Of a stretch of 58,310 nt of DNA, positions 49,375 to 58,310 are shown in pieces. The stretch lies in NCBI GenBank assembly GCA_018398765.1, contig JAHBMJ010000062.1:1-58310 (forward strand), read 5' to 3'. The stretch comes from Chromera velia. Its lineage: Eukaryota; Sar; Chromeraceae. The notes under the pieces were generated by a model. That model saw only the letters and a program-made list of their open reading frames with translations. It made no database searches and had not been told where the DNA came from. Numbering within the stretch: position 1 is the first letter of the stretch; every line of letters starts with the position of its first letter. Both the position numbers and the translations under genes were made by a program.

Positions 49375-52300
49375 AAAAAAGAAAGAAAGAAAAAAGAACG
49401 AGACGCGCAAGGTTTCAACCATCTCTCTGTCGCCCTTTCTCTTTCATTAGCTTTCAGTCACGTGCCAATCCTCGCTCCAGACAGACACATGCCCATCAGA
49501 TATTTGGCTCCCCCCAGCTTCCTGTGTGCCACACTTCCTCACTGACTGACTGACTGACGGCTTCTGTACGGGTCCACCCGATAATGTCGCCATAGTTTCT
49601 GCAAGGGGGGCCGAACAAGAGAAAAGGAAAACGGTAAGTGTGACGTCAATTTGTGTGCACAAGACGAGTGGAGAATCGCTCAAAAAAGGATGGAGAACAC
49701 AATTGGTAAGGCGGCCGCAATCAGGCAGAAAAACAGCGAGCTGGTGCTTACGGAATCTCCCCATGTAAACCAACTCTATAAAAAAGAAGGGAAAAAAACG
49801 AAGAAAGCAGACAGACAAACGAACAATCAGACAAACGGACTTCGTACAGCGGGAGTCCACTCCATACTTAGCGTGGCCCTGCAAGCAGCCAGACAGACAG
49901 ACAGAAAGAGGGACACAAGGGGAAAAACCCGGTGGCCGGTCTTCATGTGGTTTGCTTCTTCTAACGTGGCACGCCTGCAAAAACCTGTCAGAAAAGGTCC
50001 AAAGTCCCGTCCCCCAATTCCTTACTCTCAGCAGGACAAACGACACCGGCAGTCACGCAGAGAAATCATGCCATGCAGCACAGGCAGGAAGGAAGGAAGG
50101 AAGGAAGGAAGGAAGACCCGCATGCCGACGTGGCTGCCTTCAGCTCTGTCTGTCCACGTCCCCCCTTGAAAGAGAAACTCATTGCACTCTTCCCTTCCTG
50201 GAAGCTGCGTGTGTGCCTTACTGACAAATGGGTTGGCCTCCTTGGAGTTCCCTTTGTTCTGCCAGGTCAAGATGTCCCCGTTGTCTCTGCAAGAGGGAGG
50301 GACAGAAAGTCCGTAGGGAAGCAAAGAGAGAAAACAAAAGTGAGTGAGTGAAGGTGAGGTCTCGAAAAAAACGCGTGAAGGAGAGGGTGAAGTGGAAACC
50401 GTCTCGCGAGAAAAAGGAAAGGGCAGCAGAGGCCAACTTGACGTGATGCGACGACTGCCAGGACGACTGTACGTTTGCCCGTCCGTCTCTTCTCCTTTTT
50501 TTCTGACTCTTTCAAATTTTTGTTTTCGAGACGGACAGACATATCTACTGACGGTCTCATTTGGTAGAAACGCCCCTTGCCCGAATGAGCCTTCAGCTCT
50601 GCCTCCAGAGTGCTGATGTCCGCCTCCGTGCAAAAGGGGGGCTTCACGTAGTACCTGCACATGTGGATTCATTATACGTGCAGAATATCAGTATGCGTGC
50701 AGAATAAATCCATATGCGCAAAAGGGGGGCTGAAGTCATGCACATCCTTCTGAGAGAATAGATGGATGAGTTGACCCACACGTCGCATCATTGCTGAAAC
50801 GACTGAAACGAATACGACATTCCAGGAAGTGTGCGCAACAAAAGAGTTTGAACTCTCTGAAGCATGCACTCTCCATACTCAACAGATAATTTTTGCAAAA
50901 AACCATTAAAGCAATTACAGGGACGCGCACAATCAGTCATTTCCGCAGATTTGGAGGAAAGTGCAGTCTCGATGGCGTGCGCTCTCTTCCCCGAACTGAA
51001 AAAAGGAGAGGAGAATCATTGCATCTCTCGTTCTGACTGTGAGAAATAACGATTTACTTCCTGAACAAAAAATTGAAACAGAGATTCTCTCCCCTCTCCT
51101 CCCCTTTGTCCCCTGACTGACGCTTCCGTCATGCCGTCTCCCTCGCACTTCTCTGCAGTGCCTCCCCCTTCACCCCCAGCGCCCTCACCGTCGACCATCA
51201 GCCCGTGAACGGTATCGGGTACCTGCAGGCATCGCGCATCACCATTTGTACATGTTTACCAACACACATCCACGCGAGCCAAGTTCTTCTGTAGAAATCC
51301 ACACGTTGCTGCAAATGAAGCCGCACAGGACCAATTCTCACAGAAAAAAAAGAGAGAGAGCTGATCCCGCGAACAGAAGGCCAGCACAAAGAGGAAGCAT
51401 GAACGTCACGAACGAGCAACGAGGAGCAGGAAGAGAGAAGCTTTTTTTTTTCGTCCTTTCCCCCCAGGCTCACCGCAACATAATGGCACTTTGCCGAGTT
51501 CTCCTTCACTCCAGCGCTCCCGCCTGCACAACCATCAGACACCAACAACAAGAAAATAGAAAAAACATCGTTTCTGTAGGGTGATAGCAGCGCTGCCTAA
51601 TCAGCCGTCTGTTGTATTTCACACTACGCGGAAAGACGATTTCAAACTTCAGAAAAATCTCACTTCAAACGCGCTTTCTCTCTTCAACTCGTCTTAGCTG
51701 TCCGTCGTCTCCTTCCATTTGAGTTCTTGAAACGCTTTCATTGCATGCCCCCCTGCTTTTAGTCACGACTTCAGAGCGGCATGCCGTAGGTTGGAGGGCA
51801 GAAGGAACCTGGCAGTCAAACAATCAAGGCGCGACACTGATACGATACAAATGCACGGAAGGAAGACCCATGCAGCAGGAGAAGGGAGGGAGGGAGGGAG
51901 GGAGGGGACCAGACGGACAGACAGACCTGCAGGCTTGACACCGTCTGCGCCTTCTTGGGGCTCCGGCCTCTCTCTTTCTGCCATCGGGAGCGACGCCGCC
52001 TTCACGGCCATCTCGTACTGAGCGGATTCCGGAGGCGCCCCGTTGCCCTTCGTGAGGGATTTGGGGGACTCCGAAGGGGGGAGGGGGGGATCCTTGCAGT
52101 AGAGAACGGTGCCAGGCAGAGGGGAGGGGGGGGCGAGGATGAAATCGTAGGGCTTCCGGTGGAAGGCCTCGAGGGGAGGCTGCGGGGACAGAAGAAAAAA
52201 AAAGTGGATTCACCAATGAAATAAATGAGGGTGGGTGGGTAGAGACAAGCGAGAGAGAACAGGGAGGCCGGACGTTAACCTGACTTGTTGTTTGGCTCTA

Positions 52301-52654
52301 TGATTCTCTGTCTCCTTAGATTGATGTCCAAATTGGTTTCTTTCTCTGCCTCCTTTTCCTGGACCGCTGCAGCCTGTCTGTTGCCGAACTTCCTTTGCGC
52401 GGCATCGTTTCCTTCCCTGTCCGGTGTCTCTAGAGACAGAACCCCCTCTGCTTTTCCTCTCCAGTCGCTGCATGCATGTATGAGAGCTGAAGTCAAGGTA
52501 CCTACCTGTTGTCTGTAGATGGCGCACATGAAATCCCGAAATCTTCCTCCGTGATGACTCTCATGGTCTTTAATCAGGGTGTCCAGCTGCACACACACGC
52601 ACACACATACATACCCATACACACTCACACACGTACACACACACACACACACAT

Positions 52655-52703
<49 letters not shown>

Positions 52704-53033
52704 CAGAGAGAGAGAGACGGCGGTGGCGCTTTCAGATGAGCTGCTTTGATTTTTTGCACTCGGTGTCCTAGTGAGACGTTGTGCATTCCCATCTGCTGAA
52801 AATGGTACATGAAACCACCGCACTGCTCATAGAGAGAGAGGGAGGCCCCTTACGATCCCCCTCACCCACGCACCTGTGTCGAAGCGAGGACTCCAAACTT
52901 CGAGAGCTCTCTACGGAAGACGTTAGCAGGAATCACCCCTGCACATACAGGCAGGCACATGAATATTCATACACACATATACACACTCATTCGCCCATGC
53001 GGAGAAAAGGAGGGAGGGAGAGAGAGAGAGAGA

Positions 53034-53067
<34 letters not shown>

Positions 53068-54226
53068 GGGAGAGAGAGAGAGAGAGAGATGTGAACCAGA
53101 ATGGGGGACAAGCTGACGGACCGTCGACGTAGTCCGAGACAGCCCGTTTGATCAGGCTCACTGTCTCCTCGTCGCTGTCCGTCCCCTCTTTCGGGGGGCG
53201 AGGAGGTGACCCTTTGCGCTGAGCTGCAAATGAAGAAAAGGAAAGGAAAGTGGGAAACAAAGGAGAAAAGAAGAAAGATGCAAGAGGAAAGGACCATGAC
53301 ATGACACACAGCCTGCCCGCTTCCTTCCAACCACTTTCACATCTACTCACTTTCTCCTTTATCCCTTTGATCTCAGATACTCACTCTGCACGCGCCCTCC
53401 GTTCTTTCAATGCACAGACAGCACTCACATACAAGTCTACCCAATGCCGAACCCATTTATGCAGTCCCTCCAATGCATCCGCACTCCCTCCCTCACTCAC
53501 TTTGCACAGAGTCGAGGAGGGTGTTGATCTTCACCTGCAGAAACGAAGGGGAAAAGCCAAACAGGGGACCCAGCTGAATGCAAAGAAGAAGAAAAAGCAA
53601 AGCGTCCCTTTGCAACGCCGAGTCCCGCTCTACTTCTTTCTCCCCCGAGGCTCTCTCTCCATGCCGAACATTCGGAGGAAAGGCAGGCCCAAACGGACTC
53701 CACTGCCAACCCAGTTGATTCATTCCTCCCTGCTCCGTCCTCTCGAATTTCCGTCCGAATTCATTCGAATTTCCCTACAAATACAATACAGGCCGAGAAA
53801 GAAAGAAAAGAAAGAAAGAAAACAAAGAAAGCAAGAAGGACCTCATCTCTCCAGGCAATCGGGTCAGGGCAGCACTTTCCCTTCTGGATCTCTCTGCGGG
53901 CCTTCGCGGCGCTATACGGAGGGACCCCGCCTTGAAGCTCCAGTCTTCCCTTCCTGTCGGTCGTGTCTGTGGCTTGAAGGGCCTGCATGTGCATGTGCAG
54001 GTGCATCAATCGACAGAGAGAAGGGGGGTAGGGGGATTTGTGATCATGCTGCGGCATGTTTTCCGGAGCTTTGTGGAAATCGGCGTCTCATGCTCGGTTG
54101 TGTCGGGAACTTGGAGTTTCCATGGGAAATGTCCAATCACGCACGCACATACACACACACACACACATACACACACACACACACACACACATACACACAT
54201 ATACACACATACAAACATGCACACAG

Positions 54227-54260
<34 letters not shown>

Positions 54261-55998
54261 ACACACAGAGAGAGAGAGAGAGAGAAAGCAACCATTTTAC
54301 AAAGCAGGAAAGACCGAAATGGGAGCAAGCAGAAGTCAGCTTCAGATTTTCCCCCTCCCTCCCTTTTGAGTGCCCCTTTACAGCTCCTCCACCCACCTGT
54401 ATAAAAACGGAGAATTTGAGAGATCTGGAGGGGCCGAACTGCGACAGAACCTTCCGAAGTTCTGGCGTCTCTGGAATCCCCAATTGCTGCAAAGAAGGAA
54501 ACAAGCGTTATGTGCGGAGACAGACACAGGTTTTCTTTTCTTCGTTCCTCCTGGTGTCCCTCGTTCCCCCCTTGAAACAGATGAAAGCGCAGAAGGACGC
54601 ACAAAGAGGAAATGCATATATGAGAGAGGCATACGTCCGTCCATGCATGGAGGATTCTGACTGCGTGTCCAGATTGGCGAAATGAGGGAACGAATCAAAA
54701 AGATGCAGCACACGGAGGAAGGAAAGGGTTATCAATCCTTCGTGACCGCGCGTCACACCCTTAACTGCACATGCAGACCCGACTCCTCCCCCCTACCCGG
54801 ACGTGCGCCTTCAGGTCCTCATGATCCAGGTGGCCTCTGTCGTACTGTGCGAAAAGTCGTCTCAGGTTGTCCGTGTTGGCAGCGATCAGCTCCCGAATCT
54901 GCAGAAATTCCAGAGGGAAGAGAATGAGTTCATCTAAATCGCAGCCTATTCCCGCTTTGTCGGGGGCTGAAGTCGGAAGAAAGTGGGCCGAAGCAAAAGA
55001 AAGGAGGCACGCACATTTCAAGGGAATCGATCTGAGTTGTACTCACTGTATGCATGGAAGTCCGCCTGACTGACTGACTGACCGCTGCCGGGTGGCTCAT
55101 GTCAATGGGCCCTCCGTCGAGTTCGGGGGGGTTGTACTTGTCGGACTCGGGTTCGGGGGGAACGATGATGGGCCCTGCCGAGGACTGGGCGGCCTTGTAC
55201 CTGCATCCAGCATCCAGGAGGGGGGTGGGTGGTTGCATGGGCCTCCTGCAATCCTCTGAAAAGGAGGATTTGTCAGAGAAAACACTCAAGGCGGGGGTAT
55301 CTTTGCTCACGACGCTTCCTCAGTCGTGTGGGTGACTTGCGTCACGTGTTAGCAGATTCTCTACTGTCTCTCTCTTGCCTCTTTTCGTCTGTTACGCGCT
55401 CTTCTTGCATTTCTCTCGTGTATGTTCTCGGCCCTGAAACTGTCGCCTCCGCTCATTGATCTTTCTTTGTGCGTAGAGCAACGAAAGACTCGGGAGGAAC
55501 CAGGAGACGGATCTTCTGTGCGACCAGAAAGGGATTAATGACCCCGAAAAGGAATGGCACAAACGTGGCGTGACCGAAGAAGAATAAGCCTACTGTCTCT
55601 TCTACTGACTGGGGAGTCAGGTTCTTGATCAGATCCTTGTAGTACACATAGCCGTCATCCATGACCTTGCAGTCCTCCATCACGGTGTCTGCCTCCTTGC
55701 TTCCGAGTTTGATCCCAAGATCCTCCAAGACTCTGTAGAAGGACCCAGCAGAGATCAGGCCCCTGAACCACTTGTCGTAACTTCTCAGAGCTGCACTCCA
55801 GGAAGAGCGGAACGGGGAAAGAGGGGGGTGGAGCAATGAGTGAATCGGAAAAAAAGAGGCGTTTGCGCGATGTTGCTCAGTCTGCTCACCGTCGCATACG
55901 ATTGGTTTCAGCAGGTGCGGGTGCACCTTGATGGCATGTGCTTTCTGGGTGAAGTTCATGTCTTCAACCGCTTTGGTGGGAAGTGTATACTTAGACAT
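47706..55998 (-). CDS. gene A: EF-hand-like multi-exon protein
   Basis: Exons with matching phases: 55998-55890, 55790-55610, 55200-55083, 54898-54797, 54486-54397, 53982-53842, 53534-53501, 53223-53122, 52938-52874, 52586-52506, 52467-52285, 52179-51927, 51523-51474, 51222-51122, 50654-50553, 50286-50226. Later exons (49598-49559, 48676-48623, 48358-48325, 48008-47706) are likely, but the links from 50226 to 48676 are not settled. The start MSKYTLPTKAVEDMNFTQKA has no signal peptide, so it is cytosolic. EF-hand-like pairs are visible but their loops lack full Ca ligands: AGSFYRVLEDLGIKLGSKEA then CKVMDDGYVYYKDLI; NLRRLFAQYDRGHLDHEDL; VIPANVFRRELSKFGVLAST then GGRFRDFMCAIY. Three late exons share [DN]-x-G-[DN]-I-[IL]-x-W. 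It is perhaps an axonemal or cytoskeletal protein; this is inference. The reading frame of exon 52467-52285 is the least certain of the first sixteen. Confidence 0.7.
49170..49400. repeat. (GAAA)n tracts in a gene A intron
   Basis: Two GAAA-type purine tracts on the plus strand (about 49185-49220 and 49335-49395) between probable late exons of gene A. Lys/Glu/Arg open frames here are artefacts. Confidence 0.9.
52587..52720. repeat. (CA)n(GA)n compound repeat at a gene A acceptor
   Basis: In the sense of gene A this reads (TC)n(TG)n and runs straight into the acceptor: the last bases are TGTGTGTGCAG, then exon CTGGACACC (exon 10). Confidence 0.9.
53036..53066. repeat. homopolymer G run in a gene A intron
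   Basis: About 30 consecutive G on the plus strand, set between (GA)n runs, inside the intron between exons 8 and 9. In the transcript it is a C run. It may be an assembly-sensitive site. Confidence 0.9.
54140..54285. repeat. (CA)n(GA)n compound repeat in a gene A intron
   Basis: A long (CA)n with a few ATA breaks followed by (GA)n, lying in the intron between exons 5 and 6 but not at its acceptor. It has the same layout as the repeats at 32248 and 52587. Confidence 0.9.
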
Positions 55999-57537
55999 GG
56001 TGACTCTGCAGAATTGGGTTCCCGGCGTTTTCCTCTAAGCCTCCTAGAAGGAGCAAGACAGTTCAACCGTTGCACAACAAAAATTCTCTGGCTGTGTTAT
56101 CGAAGCAAGTGACTGAACAAAAGAGGGTGAAATCAAAACTTCCTCATCTAAACCCGAGAGATCACGTGTGAGAAGGAAGGGATGTATACACAGCAAAGTG
56201 CGTGAGTGAATTAATCGCCTAAGGAGCTGCATATGAGGAATTATGAGGATGACTGAGTTTGATATCCCGCGTTTGAAGGAAATTGAAGGAATGACTCCGA
56301 TCGAATCATTCGAATGAGAGGGAATGGTGGCGCAATGGGGCAGGTGGCGCCGGCGTCGCGGCGCCGCGGACGCGCGCGAATTAAATCCGGGGCGCCGCCG
56401 CGCACGCCGGGTCCGGCCCGTCCAATGCATGCCGGGGCCCGGCCTGCGTGGGCCTCTCAATGCGCGAGCGCACGCGCGCGTGCCCCCGCGCACATCATGC
56501 CCCGGCATGCATGCCCCGCAACGGTTTTTTTGAGCTGCATATTCTTCTTGCATGCTTCTCCATGCTTCTCCCAGTTGCTCTGTCTGACAGACAATTAAGT
56601 TGTATGTAGTTGTATAGTTCAGATTCCACAGCCTACGGCCTACTGCCCTGCTCGCCACACCAATATGCGGACTCCACGTTAGATTTTATCTAGACGTTTT
56701 TAATATTATCTCGTGATCTGAACATTAACCTTATACACACAATGACTATACTTCTCACACATGCTCCAGTGTTTTAAGGGTTTATATTCATGATTACGGT
56801 TTAAGCCGCATCATGATCATAGAGGCACTACCAGTCACGTCGGCCCCTAATTGAATACTACTCGTACGAGGACCTATGCTCCTGGCGGCATCACCTCCTG
56901 CCCCGAAATCCCAAATATAGGCCTAAAAGGGCTACGCCCCACCAACTAGCTAGACCGTATTCAAAGGATGGGCTGCCCAAAGGAAGGCCACCATGGTGCA
57001 ACGCCAGCGGGAGGGTGAGCGGGGAAAACTCAATTACTCGACATAAACTCTCGTCCGGCAACCAGAAGGCAAACGAACCCACGTCACTTCGCGGCCCATC
57101 CACTCGGGAATTTTTGGTACCAGAACTTTAAGACCCCTGCCAAATTTTCGCTTTTTTGCCCCCCCTTACCAAACTTTCCCACAAAGGCTTAAATAAGGCA
57201 AAAAACACTGCTGAAATCAAAACATCTGACCTATTGAAGGCTGATTTTCTCTAGTCTTCAATACCAAATATTCCCGAGCTGAAGACCCCTTACCAATTTT
57301 TTCAGAGTGGATGGGCCACGCTTCTGTGAAAGAATCGAAACAGAAGAGAACGGAAGCGCTGCAAAGCCATTGCGTGTTCTTAAATATTTTTGGGCAGCTG
57401 CATGTTCTTTTAAAAGCCATCGCCTTCCGTGACCTTGGTCACGTTGAGTGCTGCAACTCTGTCTCCGTGACCATCACCTCACAGTCTCTACCATAGGAGT
57501 CGAAGGGATCCCTTGAGTGAGTGCAAATTAAGAGGTA
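55999..57537. other. intergenic region upstream of gene A
   Basis: It should hold the gene A promoter. No gene can be supported. A GC-rich palindromic patch lies at 56330-56525. A stretch at 56880-57110 looks different in texture (ggcctaaaagggctacgccc) and may be part of a transposon, but I found no partner repeat. Confidence 0.45.
56330..56525. other. GC-rich palindromic patch
   Basis: About 195 bp, strongly GC-rich with many GCGC/CCGG/CGCGCG pieces. It contains the near-palindrome gccccggcatgcatgccccg near 56498-56517 and gcatgccggggccc near 56427. It contrasts sharply with its flanks. Confidence 0.7.
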
Positions 57538-58287
57538 ATGCTTACTCTTCCTCCCACCGCGGCCTCGCCTCCACCGAACAAGTCTCCGCCGGAGGAGGGT
57601 CCGCATTCTCCTCCACGGCTTCACGCAGGACGGACAGAGGTACAAGAGCAAGGGCAGATAGACGCGTTCGACCAAACCGACATTCCTTTTGTGCTCGTTC
57701 TCAACAGTCAGTACATCAACTCGATCGAATTTGTCTATGAGTCCTTGAAGGAGGTCTATGGGTTGCCATGCGAGGCTACAGGGGGTGAATGGGGCTCCTT
57801 GACATGTGCTGAGAAGTGTCTTTTGAAGCTTCTTGTGCTCTCTTTTAAAGAGCTCTGTTCAAACTCCATCTAGATTCCCCGGTAGCTGGCGAGGGCGATA
57901 TGTTAGATATTTTCTGCTCGAACAGTTGTCCACCTTCCCTCCGAAATGCTAAGGGATCCGGGAGGGTCATCGTTTGGAGAGTCCCCAAGTCCGAGAAGGC
58001 CATGGAAAAGCTCTGCTACATCTCTACCCCTTCTCAGAGATCTCATAACAGAGATCCAGCGTACTGCTCTTCCCCGATTTGCTGAGTCAGAGTTTGTCTT
58101 CAGTGCTCCAAACGAGGCAGCAGATCTTGCTCGTGATCTTGCATCTGTGCATACGTGCACTCCGCCTTCCATTCCTCTCATATGTGTACACTCTCTGGGC
58201 AACACTGCACTTTATGTGGGGGGGGTAGTGGTTCTGCGGGAGGGGGAGCTTCAAGAGGTAACAGAGTTCTTCTGCTTCATTGAGTAA
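57538..58287 (+). pseudogene. decayed 250-codon frame of unknown function with three TAG stops
   Basis: A single frame from an ATG at 57538 to a TAA at 58285 is broken only by three TAG codons at about 57871, 57883 and 57904. Both parts are protein-like: first TDIPFVLVLNSQYINSIEFV and TCAEKCLLKLLVLSFKEL, then LLRDLITEIQRTALPRF and IPLICVHSLGNTALYVGGV. I do not recognise a family. It could be part of a transposon or a recent gene relic. It may run past the right edge. Confidence 0.45.
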
Positions 58288-58310
58288 CTGAGGGAACTTC
58301 TGGGACTGAA

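Noticed and set aside
52275..52470. Alternative reading of gene A exon 11 (GNRQAAAVQEKEAEKETN)
   Set aside because: It looks more protein-like than the Arg-rich reading, but needs phase 2 on entry while both neighbours demand phase 0. Left open in the gene A entry and not used as the model.

Overview
The window looks like nuclear DNA of an alveolate alga, most likely a chromerid such as Chromera velia. The reasons are intron-rich genes with many short exons joined by GT-AG introns, a very large secreted protein with PAN/apple-like and thrombospondin type 1 (TSP1) domains in the style of apicomplexan surface proteins, microsatellite-rich introns, and a nest of retrotransposons. No bacterial operons, rRNA, tRNA or CRISPR arrays are visible. 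The species call is an inference from gene style, not from a marker gene. All exon borders were read by hand and may be off by 1-2 bases.

Layout: 1-4.6 kb holds no gene I can support and includes a long GA-type satellite. 4.6-13.0 kb is an AT-rich patch (4.6-5.51 and 12.89-13.03 kb) split by a decayed Ty1/copia element on the minus strand (5511-12886), with two LTRs and a 5-bp target duplication. 13.0-15.75 kb is non-coding and simple-repeat rich. 15747-36434 is one minus-strand gene (gene B), which I could chain into 33 exons whose phases all agree, giving 3,493 codons plus a stop. 36860-44432 is a plus-strand tyrosine-recombinase retrotransposon with split direct repeats of the Ngaro/PAT type: gag, then reverse transcriptase/RNase H, then tyrosine recombinase. 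44.4-47.0 kb holds two foldback or terminal-inverted-repeat elements, one with a further foldback nested in it. About 47.7-55998 is a second minus-strand gene (gene A), a many-exon EF-hand-like protein. 55999-58310 is intergenic DNA with a GC-rich palindromic patch and a decayed open frame of unknown kind.

Gene B starts with a signal peptide. Cys-rich segments, Ig-like segments and two PAN-like regions follow. One 2.6-kb exon then carries two copies of a module (three Cys/beta repeats plus one TSP1). After it come further Cys/beta segments and a long helical C-terminus. This suggests a secreted or surface adhesion or matrix protein. Gene A starts without a signal peptide and looks cytosolic or cytoskeletal. 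The two genes point the same way (minus strand), separated by an 11-kb transposon nest that reaches to about 425 bp upstream of the gene B start codon.

The most unusual features are the tyrosine-recombinase retroelement, whose 2-kb RT frame has at least nine stops but no frameshift, and the splice sites of both host genes: many donors are drawn out into GTNN tetranucleotide ladders, and some acceptors sit at the end of (TC)n(TG)n microsatellites.
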